64,000 bases of DNA from Glacieibacterium sp038210595 (GTDB lineage: Bacteria > Pseudomonadota > Alphaproteobacteria > Sphingomonadales > Sphingomonadaceae). Positions 24,588-32,969 of the stretch are shown in pieces. Position 1 is the stretch's first letter. Each line of letters opens with the position of its first letter. The DNA lies in assembly GCA_038210595.1 (NCBI GenBank), contig JBBQWN010000014.1, positions 1 to 64,000 of the forward strand, read 5' to 3'. Below the pieces are notes generated by a model that was not told where the DNA came from, ran no database searches, and saw only the letters and a program-made list of their open reading frames with translations. The position numbers were made by a program, and so were the translations under genes.

Positions 24588-25342
24588 GCCGGCAGCCAGG
24601 CGGCGATCAGCCCGGCGACGCGGATGAGCGCGGGTTCGTGGAACAGCCAGTGCCCGGTGCCGGGCAGTTCGTGATAGTCGACGGGCCCGCGGATCTGCCG
24701 GGCGGTGGCTCGCGCGATGCCGGGTGCGGTGATGCGGTCCTCGGTGCCGACCACGACCAGCGCCGGCATCGTCAGCCGGGAATAATCGACCGTCGCGGCA
24801 CCGTTCCGGACCGCCCAGGGAAAGCCGAGATCGGCGAGCACGCGCCCCGAATCCCACACCAGCGCGTCGATCTCCGCATCGGCGATGTCGCCCTGCACGT
24901 TGTTGAAAATGCTCCAGCGTGCGGTCTCGCGGTCGGGCATCGTCGGCTGCTTCCACCAGCCCCAGCGGCGCACGATCGGCCACACCGACTTGACCGAGTC
25001 GAGGCTGAGCGCCGTCGTCGCCGTGCTGGCGGCGGGCGACAGACAGACCAGGCCCGCCGGCTGCACCCGCGCCGCCACCGCCTGCGCCAGGAAACCGCCG
25101 AGCGAATGCCCGACGATGACCGGCGGCTCCGGCAGCCGCGCCACGTCGGCGACCAGGAAATCGATGTAGTCCTGCAGGCCGAGCGCGGCGAGCCCCGGCG
25201 GCGGCGCCTCGTCGCGGCGGCGGTCGTGGAGCGGCAGCGCGGGCGCGTGGCTGGCGATGCCGCGTCCCAGGAAATATTCGCGGTAGCCGTCCCATACCGC
25301 GGGCGTCGACCACATGCCGTGGATGAAATAGAGCGCGGTCAA
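24584..25342 (-). CDS. Alpha/beta hydrolase
   Basis: A 252-residue alpha/beta hydrolase with the nucleophile Ser80 in GHSLGG, Asp202 in VVGTEDRITAP and His231 in GTGHWLF, a complete triad. An oxyanion-region FIHGMW is at residues 6-11. No signal peptide; cytoplasmic. The substrate is unknown; esterase or lipase-like activity is likely. Its start overlaps the maeB stop by 4 bases, so it is cotranscribed with the malic enzyme. Confidence 0.85.
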   Translation of the reverse strand: MTALYFIHGMWSTPAVWDGYREYFLGRGIASHAPALPLHDRRRDEAPPPGLAALGLQDYIDFLVADVARLPEPPVIVGHSLGGFLAQAVAARVQPAGLVCLSPAASTATTALSLDSVKSVWPIVRRWGWWKQPTMPDRETARWSIFNNVQGDIADAEIDALVWDSGRVLADLGFPWAVRNGAATVDYSRLTMPALVVVGTEDRITAPGIARATARQIRGPVDYHELPGTGHWLFHEPALIRVAGLIAAWLPA

Positions 25343-27597
25343 CGCACCACGCCGGACGACGCCAAGACGGCCATGGTGACGAGGTCGCCGGCGCTGGCGG
25401 TCTGCGGCGCGATCTGCACCGATTTGGACATGTTGACGAGGATCGGCCCGATCATCTTGCCGCCGCCAAGTTCGCGCAGCAATTTCGCCGAGATGTTGGC
25501 CGACTGCAGCCCCGGCATGATCAGCACGTTGGCCGGCCCCGACAGGCGGCTGAACGGATAATTCGCCTTCATGCGCTTGTTGAGCGCGACGTCGGGCGAC
25601 ATCTCGCCTTCGTATTCAAAGCTGACCCGGCGTTCGTCGAGCAGGTGCACCGCGTCGCGCAGCGCGGCGAGATAGGCGCCGGGCGGGTTGCCGAAGTTCG
25701 AATAGCTGAGGAACGCGACGCGCGGGTCCTGCCCCAGCTTGCGGGCGACCGCGACCGTGCCCTCCGCGATGTCGGCGAGCTGTTCCGCGGTCGGGCGCTC
25801 GGTGACCGTCGTGTCGGCGATGAAGATCGTGTCGGAGCGGCCGACATGCATGTGGATGCCGAAGGGCGTGTGGCCGGGCGCGGGATCGAGCACCTGCCGC
25901 ACCTGGCGGAAGGTCGCGGCGAAGTTGCGGGTGATGCCGGTGATCATCGCATCCGCCTCGCCCAGCTCGACCAGCAGCGCGCCGAAGATGTTGCGCTCGT
26001 GGTTGACCAGCCGCTGCACGTCGCGGAGCACATGGCCGCGCCGCTGCAGCCGCTTGTAGAGAAACTCGGTCATCCGCTCGACCAGCGGCGACGTGCTCGA
26101 ATTATGGATCTCGTAAGGGGTCAGGTCGGTGACGCCGAGCGCCTCCAGCCCCTCGCGCACCGGGGCCTCGCGGCCGACCAGCACCGGCGTGCCATAGCCC
26201 GAATTGAGGAAGGTCATGGCGGCGCGCAGCACCACCTCCTGCTCGCCTTCGGCGAACACCACGCGCTTGGGCCGCGCCTTGGCGATCTCGAAGCTGCCCG
26301 CCAGCAGCGCGTTGGTCGGGTTGAGGCGCGACCGCAGCTGGTGGCGGTACGCCGCCTCGTCGAAGAACGGCTTCTTGGCGACGCCCGACTCCATCGCTGC
26401 CTTGGCGACGGCGGCGGGGATGCGCTCGATCAGGCGCGGGTCGAACGGCGACGGGATGATATAGTCCGGGCCGAACGACCGCGCCCGGCCCCCATAGGCC
26501 GCCGCCACCTCGTCGGGCACCTGCTCACGCGCCAGCGCCGCCAGCGCGTTGGCGGCGGCCAGCTTCATGGCCTCGTTGATCGTCGTGGCGCGGACGTCCA
26601 ATGCGCCGCGGAACAGGTACGGGAAGCACAATACGTTGTTGATCTGGTTCGGATAGTCGGACCGCCCGGTGGCGACGATGGCATCGCTGCGAACCTCGGC
26701 GACCTCCTCCGGCGTGATTTCCGGGTCGGGATTGGCCATGGCGAAGATGATCGGGCGGTCGGCCATGCTGGCGACCATCTCGCGGGTGACCGCGCCCTTC
26801 TGGCTGAGGCCGAGCAGCACGTCGGCGCCGCGGCAGGCCTCCGCCAGCGTGCGGTCGTCGGTGATCGCGGCGTGGGCCGACTTCCACTGGTTCATGCCCT
26901 CGGTGCGGCCCTGGAAGATCACCCCCTTGGTGTCGCACATCAGTACGTGGCGGACGCCGTAGGCCTTCATCAGCTCGGTGCAGGCGATGGCGCTGGCACC
27001 CGCGCCGTTGACCACCAGCTTGATGTCCTCGGCCTTGCGGCCGGTCAGGAACAGCGCGTTGATCAGGCCGGCGGCCGCGATGATCGCGGTGCCGTGCTGA
27101 TCGTCGTGGAACACCGGGATGTTCATCCGGGCCTTCAGCTCGGTCTCGACGATGAAGCACTCGGGCGCCTTGATGTCCTCCAGGTTGATGCCGCCGAAGG
27201 TCGGCTCCATCAGCTCGATCGCGTCGATCAGGCGGTCGGTGTCCTCAGTCGCCAGTTCGATATCGATCGAATCGATATCGGCGAAGCGCTTGAACAGCAC
27301 CGACTTGCCCTCCATCACCGGCTTCGACGCCAGCGCGCCGAGATTGCCGAGCCCGAGGATGGCGGTGCCGTTGGAGATGACCGCGACGAGGTTGCCCTTG
27401 GCGGTATAGTCGTAGGCGGTCTCCGGATCGGCGGCGATCGCCAGCACCGGCACCGCGACGCCGGGCGAATAGGCGAGGCTGAGGTCCCGCTGCGTCGCCA
27501 TCGGCTTGGTGGGGACGATCTCCAGCTTGCCGGGCTTGCCCATCGAGTGGAACAGCAGCGCCTCGCGGTCGGAGAAATGCAGTGTGTCGTCCGACAT
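25339..27597 (-). CDS. maeB: NADP-dependent malic enzyme with phosphotransacetylase-like domain
   Basis: A 752-residue MaeB-type enzyme that oxidatively decarboxylates malate to pyruvate. The N-terminal malic domain contains LAYSPGVAVPVL and GLGNLGALASKPVMEGKSVLFKRF. The NAD(P)-binding domain shows VVNGAGASAIACTELMKAYG. From about residue 430 the protein continues as a phosphate acetyltransferase-like domain (VVFAEGEQEVVLRAA through VLIMPGLQSANI), which in this family is regulatory, often responding to acetyl-CoA. The length fits MaeB (about 750-770). It is the first gene before the alpha/beta hydrolase. Confidence 0.96.
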   Translation of the reverse strand: MSDDTLHFSDREALLFHSMGKPGKLEIVPTKPMATQRDLSLAYSPGVAVPVLAIAADPETAYDYTAKGNLVAVISNGTAILGLGNLGALASKPVMEGKSVLFKRFADIDSIDIELATEDTDRLIDAIELMEPTFGGINLEDIKAPECFIVETELKARMNIPVFHDDQHGTAIIAAAGLINALFLTGRKAEDIKLVVNGAGASAIACTELMKAYGVRHVLMCDTKGVIFQGRTEGMNQWKSAHAAITDDRTLAEACRGADVLLGLSQKGAVTREMVASMADRPIIFAMANPDPEITPEEVAEVRSDAIVATGRSDYPNQINNVLCFPYLFRGALDVRATTINEAMKLAAANALAALAREQVPDEVAAAYGGRARSFGPDYIIPSPFDPRLIERIPAAVAKAAMESGVAKKPFFDEAAYRHQLRSRLNPTNALLAGSFEIAKARPKRVVFAEGEQEVVLRAAMTFLNSGYGTPVLVGREAPVREGLEALGVTDLTPYEIHNSSTSPLVERMTEFLYKRLQRRGHVLRDVQRLVNHERNIFGALLVELGEADAMITGITRNFAATFRQVRQVLDPAPGHTPFGIHMHVGRSDTIFIADTTVTERPTAEQLADIAEGTVAVARKLGQDPRVAFLSYSNFGNPPGAYLAALRDAVHLLDERRVSFEYEGEMSPDVALNKRMKANYPFSRLSGPANVLIMPGLQSANISAKLLRELGGGKMIGPILVNMSKSVQIAPQTASAGDLVTMAVLASSGVVR

Positions 27598-27674
27598 GCG
27601 GCGCGTCCCTTGGTTCTTAACGACCTTTAGGGAAGCAGGCCCGTCGGGGGAAGGCCGGTGACAGCCGGGCCACC

Positions 27675-29519
27675 CTATTGCGGGGCGTCGGCCTTCTTGT
27701 CGGGGCGGTCGGCCCTGCCGGACCGGTCTGGCTTGCCCGGCTCGGCGTTGCCCGCGGGCTTGTCGGCCTTGGCCGCCTCGCGCTGGGCCTGCGCCTTGGC
27801 GCGTTCGGCTGCTGCTGCGGCGCGGGTGGCATCGGCCTGCTGCTGCCGCTCGGCGGCGGCTGCGGTGCGGGCCGCGACCTGGGTCTTCTGCTGCTCGGCC
27901 ACCGCCTGCTGGCGCTGCGCCGCGGCGGCGGCACGCGCCTCGCCCTGCGCCTTGCTCGCGGCCGCCTCGCGTTCGGCCCGGGCGGCGGCGTGGGCCTGCG
28001 CCTTAGCCGCATTGTCCTTGTCGCGCGCGGCGACCGCGGCGCTACGGGCCGCTTCCTGCTGCTTCTGCCGCTCGGCAAGGGCCTGCTGGCGCTGCGTGTC
28101 CGCCGCCGCCTTCGCCTCGTCGCGGGACCCGGCGAGCGCCGTTTCGCGCTGGTCCTTTGCCGCGGCGGCCGCCTGCGCCTTCTGCGCCTGATCGGCATCG
28201 CGAGCCTTGGCGGCCGCGGCGCGGGTGGCCTCCTGCTGCTTCAGGCGTTCCGCGGCGGCCTGCTGGCGCTGGGCGTCGGCGCTGGCCCGGGCGGCGTCGC
28301 GGGCCCTGGCGGTTTCGGCCTCGCGCTGCGCGCTGGCGGCAGCATTGGCCTGCTGCTGCCGGGCCCGATCCGCCTGCTGCGCAGCGGCCGCGGCGGCGCG
28401 GGTGGCGTCCTGCTGCCTGCGGCGCTCGTCCAGCGCGGCGTTGCGCGTCGCGGTCTGGGCAGCCGCCTGCGCCGCCTGAGCCTGCGTCCGGGCGGCCAGC
28501 CGGGCCTGCTCGGCCCGGTCGCGCTCGATCACCGCCTGGTCGCGGGTGTTGGCGGCGGCGGCCTGCGCGGCCTGCTGCTGGCGCACCGCCTCCTGCGCAC
28601 GCTGCACATCGCGCTGGGCCTGCTGCTCGCGGGCACGCTGGTCGTCACGACCGTTCTGCCGGGGGTCGTCACGGCGGTCCCGGTTCAGCGCAATCACGCG
28701 ACCGCCGCCGATCACCGCGGCATAGGTGCTGCGGCGGTCGCGCTCGGCGCGCCAGTCGCGCTCGTCGCCGCGGTTTGCCTCGTAATAAGCGCGGCGGTCG
28801 GCATCGCGGGCGCGCGCCTCATCATAGGCGCGCTGGCGTTCGAAGATGGCCTCGCGCCGGTCCTGCCAGTTGGCGGCATAGGCCGCCTGCCGCCGCTCGT
28901 TCAGCGCGGCGCGGTACAGGGCGCGGGCGCGGGCGAGATAGCGCCCAGCCGCATCGGCCCGGCGCTGGGCATAAACGTCGTCGAGCGGCGACCCGTCGCG
29001 GCCATAGACGCCGACCAGCTCGCCGCCGTCATAGGCATAGCTGCCGTCGGGATCGCTGACATAGAACGGCTGGTCGTCGCCCGGCTGGTAGTAATATTCG
29101 CGCTGGCCCTGCGGCAGCTGCTCGACGACGCGGGTGCCGCCATTGTCGCCGCGCCACACCCAGGGGCGGGTGCCGTCATAGTCGACGGTATAGTCGGGCG
29201 GCGTGTCGCCGAACGCCTCGCCCATCGCATAGGCGCGGTCGGCATAGCGGTAGCGGTCGGCGCGCGGCTTCGCCTTGACGGTGATGGCGCGCGCCGGGGC
29301 GGGCAGTGCGGTGACCGTGGGCGCGGCCGCCAACGGGGCCGGCGGGGCCGCGGTGGCGAGCGGCAGCGCGGCGAGCGGCGGCGCGCTGACCGGCTGGGTG
29401 CCGGCATCGGCGGTCACCGCCGGCGCGCTCGACGGGGTCTTGTCGCAGGCGCTGAGCACCAGAGCGGCGGCCGTCGCGGCAAGCGCGAGGCGGGACACGG
29501 TCGAGCGGCGGTCGGTCAC
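27675..29519 (-). CDS. Large coiled-coil lipoprotein, Ala/Gln/Arg-rich
   Basis: About 614 residues. A lipobox VLSAC places the lipidated Cys at residue 25 from the GTG at 29519; a TTG two codons upstream is possible. A Pro/Ala-rich stretch is followed by a compact Tyr/Asp/Gly-rich segment of about 90 residues (for example TVDYDGTRPWVWRG and YYYQPGDDQPFYVSDPDG). The remaining ~400 residues are charged helical repeats (RQQQA, ARAAAAAQ-type units, roughly 40-45 residues per repeat), predicted to form an extended coiled coil. I do not recognise the whole protein. It is probably anchored in the outer or inner membrane and spans the periplasm. The gene is a single unit between maeB and mutS. Confidence 0.72.
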   Translation of the reverse strand: MTDRRSTVSRLALAATAAALVLSACDKTPSSAPAVTADAGTQPVSAPPLAALPLATAAPPAPLAAAPTVTALPAPARAITVKAKPRADRYRYADRAYAMGEAFGDTPPDYTVDYDGTRPWVWRGDNGGTRVVEQLPQGQREYYYQPGDDQPFYVSDPDGSYAYDGGELVGVYGRDGSPLDDVYAQRRADAAGRYLARARALYRAALNERRQAAYAANWQDRREAIFERQRAYDEARARDADRRAYYEANRGDERDWRAERDRRSTYAAVIGGGRVIALNRDRRDDPRQNGRDDQRAREQQAQRDVQRAQEAVRQQQAAQAAAANTRDQAVIERDRAEQARLAARTQAQAAQAAAQTATRNAALDERRRQQDATRAAAAAAQQADRARQQQANAAASAQREAETARARDAARASADAQRQQAAAERLKQQEATRAAAAKARDADQAQKAQAAAAAKDQRETALAGSRDEAKAAADTQRQQALAERQKQQEAARSAAVAARDKDNAAKAQAHAAARAEREAAASKAQGEARAAAAAQRQQAVAEQQKTQVAARTAAAAERQQQADATRAAAAAERAKAQAQREAAKADKPAGNAEPGKPDRSGRADRPDKKADAPQ

Positions 29520-29680
29520 GGGCAATCCAATCGGCTGGTTGTGGCGCGCAGCTTGCGCCGGAGGCTATGAACCCGGCGCGAACCCGCGGTTGGCGGGCGT
29601 TCATCAACCGCTGCGCGCCTCGAAAGGTCCGTGCGCGCGTGGTTGAACCCCGCCGCCACTGGGCTAGACAGGCGGCCGCG

Positions 29681-32266
29681 ATGCCCGAACCCTCTCCGAT
29701 GATGGCGCAGTATCTCGGCCTCAAGGCCGGGGTGCCCGACTGCCTGTTGTTCTACCGGATGGGGGACTTCTACGAACTGTTCTTCGCCGACGCCGCCGCC
29801 GCCGCCGCGACGCTCGACATCGCGCTGACTAAGCGCGGCGAGCACGACGGCCAGCCGATCCCGATGTGCGGCGTCCCGGTACACAGCCACGAGGTCTATC
29901 TTCAGCGCCTCATCAGGGGCGGCCACCGCGTCGCCATCGCCGAGCAGATCGAGGACCCCAAGGCCGCCAAGGCGCGCGGCGGCAAGTCGGTGGTGGCGCG
30001 CGCCATCGTGCGGATCGTCACCCCGGGCACGCTGACCGAGGCCGCGCTGCTCGATGCCCGCGCCTCGAACTGGCTGGCCAGCGTTGCGCCGGGGCCGCAG
30101 GGGGTGGGACTGGCGTGGTGTGATGTCTCGACCGGCGAATTCCGGACGCTGGCGTGCGGCGCCGAGGGGCTGGCGGCGGAGCTGGCGCGCATCGGGGCGA
30201 CTGAGGTGATCGCGCCGGAGGGCTGGGAGGGGGCACCCGCGACGCCCCGCCCGCCGCGCGACTTCGACAGCGCGGCGGGGGCGGAGCGGCTGCGCCGGCT
30301 GTTCGGCGTGGCGACGCTCGACGCGTTCGGGGCGTTCAGCCGCGCCGAGCTGGCGGCGGCGGGCGGCCTGCTCGCTTATCTCGACCGGGCAGGGGCGGGG
30401 ACGCTGCCGATGCTGCGCCCGCCGGTGCGCAGCATCGCCGACGGCTGCATGGCGATCGACGCGGCGACGCGCGCCAGCCTCGAATTGACCCGTGCCGCGT
30501 CGGGGGGGCGGGCGGGGAGCCTGCTCGACGTGATCGACCTGACCGTCACCGGCAGCGGCGGGCGGCTGCTCGCGGACGACCTGGCGGGGCCGCTGACCGA
30601 TGCCGCGGCCGTCAATACCCGGCTCGACGCGGTCGGCTGGTTCGTCGCCGAAAGTGCCGCGCGAAGCCGGACGCGCGAGGCGTTAAAAGCCTGCCCAGAC
30701 ATTGAACGCGCGATGGCCAGGCTGGCGCTGGGGCGGGGCGGGCCGCGCGACCTCGCGGCGGTGCGCGACGGGCTGGCGCTGGCGACAATGCTGCAGCAAA
30801 TGCTGCGCAGCATTGCGACGCTTGGCCTGCCCGGATTGCTGGACTTGACACTCGGGCAGATCGGCGCGCATGGTCACGATATCGAGCGGCTGCGCGCCGC
30901 GCTGGTGCCGGAGCCGCCCGTCGAGACGGCCAAAGGCGGTTATATCGCGCCCGGCTACGATGCCGCGCTCGACGAGCTGCGCGCCGCCGGTTCGGACGGG
31001 CGGCGGCTGGTCGCGGCGCTGGAGACGCGGCTGCGCGGACAGACCGGCGTCGCGGCGCTGAAGGTCCGCCACAACAATGTGCTCGGCTATCACATCGAGG
31101 TCGCGGCGCGCGCCGCCGATCCGTTGCTGCGCGCCGACTCGGGCTTCGTGCACCGCCAGACACTGGCCGGGGTCGTCCGCTTCGGCTCGCCGGAGCTGCA
31201 CGACCTCGGCCTGAAAATCGCCCAGGCCGGCGACCACGCGCTAGCCGCCGAGGCGGCGCATTTCGAGGAGTTGCGCGAGGGCCTGCTGGCGCGCGGCGCG
31301 GCGATCGGCGGCACGGCGCGGGCGCTCGCCCGGCTCGACGTATGCGCGAGCCTCGCCGAACTCGCCGGCCGCGACGGCTGGGTCCGCCCGACCGTCGACG
31401 ACAGCTGCGCCTTCCGGATCGAGGCGGGCCGCCACCCGGTCGTCGAGGCGGCGCAGCGGGCCGCCCGCCAGCCTTTCGTCGCCAACGACTGCGACCTGTC
31501 GGACGACCAGCGCCTGTGGCTGGTCACCGGCCCCAACATGGCGGGCAAGTCGACCTTCCTGCGGCAGAACGCCTTGCTGGCAGTACTCGCGCAGGCGGGC
31601 GCATGGGTGCCGGCGCGGGCCGCGCACATCGGCATCGTCGACCGGCTGTTCAGCCGGGTCGGCGCGTCGGACGATCTCGCCGCCGGCCGCTCGACCTTCA
31701 TGGTCGAGATGGTCGAGACCGCCGCTATCCTGACCCAGGCGACGGCGCGCTCGCTGGTCATCCTCGACGAGGTCGGGCGCGGCACCTCGACCTATGACGG
31801 GCTGGCGATCGCCTGGGGCGTGCTGGAGGCGATCCACGACGGCCTCGCCTGCCGCTGCCTGTTCGCGACCCATTATCACGAGCTGACGCGCCTGTCGGAA
31901 CGGCTGAAGGGCCTGGCGCTCGTCACCGTTCGCGTCCGCGAATGGCAGGGCGGATTGGTCTTCCTGCACGAGGTCGTGCCCGGCAGCGCCGACCGCAGCT
32001 ACGGCCTCGCGGTGGCCCGCCTCGCCGGCCTGCCCGCGCCGGTGATCGCGCGTGCGAAGGAAGTGCTGGCCCGCCTTGAAACCCAGCGCGACAGGACCGG
32101 CGGGCTGGCCGCGGCGCTGACCGACCTGCCCCTGTTCGCCGCCGCGCCGGCCCCGCCACCGCGCGACGGGCTGCGCGACGCGCTGGCCGAGGTCGCGCCG
32201 GACACGCTCAGCCCGCGCGCCGCGCTCGACCTGCTCTACGAATTGAAGCGGCTGGCGGGGGAATAG
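29681..32266 (+). CDS. mutS: DNA mismatch repair protein MutS
   Basis: An 861-residue MutS from the ATG at 29681. The mismatch-reading Phe-x-Glu is at residues 30-32 (GDFYELF). Connector, lever and clamp domains follow. The ATPase domain has Walker A GPNMAGKST at about 617-625, a VGASDDLAAGRSTFMVEM signature region, and Walker B LVILDEVGRGTSTYDG, then FATHYHEL. The frame is open to 29567 but that part is Arg-rich and unlike the family. The length agrees with other MutS proteins. The C-terminal tail ends LDLLYELKRLAGE, the short helical dimer/tetramerisation segment. Confidence 0.97.
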   Translation: MPEPSPMMAQYLGLKAGVPDCLLFYRMGDFYELFFADAAAAAATLDIALTKRGEHDGQPIPMCGVPVHSHEVYLQRLIRGGHRVAIAEQIEDPKAAKARGGKSVVARAIVRIVTPGTLTEAALLDARASNWLASVAPGPQGVGLAWCDVSTGEFRTLACGAEGLAAELARIGATEVIAPEGWEGAPATPRPPRDFDSAAGAERLRRLFGVATLDAFGAFSRAELAAAGGLLAYLDRAGAGTLPMLRPPVRSIADGCMAIDAATRASLELTRAASGGRAGSLLDVIDLTVTGSGGRLLADDLAGPLTDAAAVNTRLDAVGWFVAESAARSRTREALKACPDIERAMARLALGRGGPRDLAAVRDGLALATMLQQMLRSIATLGLPGLLDLTLGQIGAHGHDIERLRAALVPEPPVETAKGGYIAPGYDAALDELRAAGSDGRRLVAALETRLRGQTGVAALKVRHNNVLGYHIEVAARAADPLLRADSGFVHRQTLAGVVRFGSPELHDLGLKIAQAGDHALAAEAAHFEELREGLLARGAAIGGTARALARLDVCASLAELAGRDGWVRPTVDDSCAFRIEAGRHPVVEAAQRAARQPFVANDCDLSDDQRLWLVTGPNMAGKSTFLRQNALLAVLAQAGAWVPARAAHIGIVDRLFSRVGASDDLAAGRSTFMVEMVETAAILTQATARSLVILDEVGRGTSTYDGLAIAWGVLEAIHDGLACRCLFATHYHELTRLSERLKGLALVTVRVREWQGGLVFLHEVVPGSADRSYGLAVARLAGLPAPVIARAKEVLARLETQRDRTGGLAAALTDLPLFAAAPAPPPRDGLRDALAEVAPDTLSPRAALDLLYELKRLAGE

Positions 32267-32297
32267 CGTGACTGTCTGCTGATAGTGGAAAGCGGAC

Positions 32298-32900
32298 CTA
32301 CTTGGGAGGCGCGAAGGCCTCATTGCCGATGAACCCGAAGGTGAAGCCAGCAATTGCGGTCGCGTTCATGAGGCACGACAACGCTTCCACGCGCTTGCTC
32401 TTCGGCGGCAGTCCGAGCTGTCTGGGCCAATCCGGACTTATAGCGTGGAAGCCATATTTAGATTGAAAGGCGCCCTTCGCCTGCGGGCCGCATAGCGCTT
32501 CAACTTGCCTTGTGAATGCGCTATCATCCGTGACACCCGCTTTATACTTCGGGACCCCGTTGAGAAGACCTCGGGCAGACAGCCATTTGGCAGCTCGGGC
32601 CCTTACCCACACGTCTGCTGTCGCGCTTAGCATTGCATCAAAGCGAGGTTGCACGTTCGGCGGCAAATCCAATGTGTAGTAGAAGCCGACTACCTTGTAT
32701 GCACACGCGAGCTGGTCGTCGTTGGCGGATTGAGCGCTACTTGCAACGAGAACCTCCTCTTGGAGGTCCGGCTCATAGTGAGTCGTCACCGGGCCAAGGC
32801 CACATTCGGAAACCCGCTTGGCCGCCACTTGTGGCGAGATGCGCTTCACGGCTGGAATTGCCGACGAGGCAGCGAGAAGACCGAGTAGGAAGATTAGCAC
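32298..32900 (-). CDS. Secreted protein of unknown function, atypical composition
   Basis: A 200-residue protein with a hydrophobic N-terminus (MLIFLLGLLAASSAIPA) that looks like a signal peptide. I do not recognise the family. Cys residues lie in SECGLG, LACAYK, ALCGPQ and SCLMNA and could pair as disulfides. The coding DNA is clearly less GC-rich than its neighbours, with several AT-ending codons, which suggests transfer or relaxed constraint. It lies between mutS and the HerA-like ATPase gene without sign of an operon. Confidence 0.65.
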   Translation of the reverse strand: MLIFLLGLLAASSAIPAVKRISPQVAAKRVSECGLGPVTTHYEPDLQEEVLVASSAQSANDDQLACAYKVVGFYYTLDLPPNVQPRFDAMLSATADVWVRARAAKWLSARGLLNGVPKYKAGVTDDSAFTRQVEALCGPQAKGAFQSKYGFHAISPDWPRQLGLPPKSKRVEALSCLMNATAIAGFTFGFIGNEAFAPPK

Positions 32901-32969
32901 TGACGTAATGTCGCATCGATGCCGAATGCCCGCAATTGTGGCGAGAGCGGCCAGTCCGCTTGATCTGCC

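Noticed and set aside
27678..29570. A 630-codon plus-strand frame opposite the coiled-coil lipoprotein gene
   Set aside because: It is Leu/Gly/Ala-rich because it is the complement of the Ala/Gln/Arg repeats; there is no start context or domain, and the minus-strand gene has a clear lipobox.
29567..29680. N-terminal extension of MutS by 38 codons
   Set aside because: It is Arg/Pro-rich and unlike the family; the ATG at 29681 gives the usual length and N-terminus.
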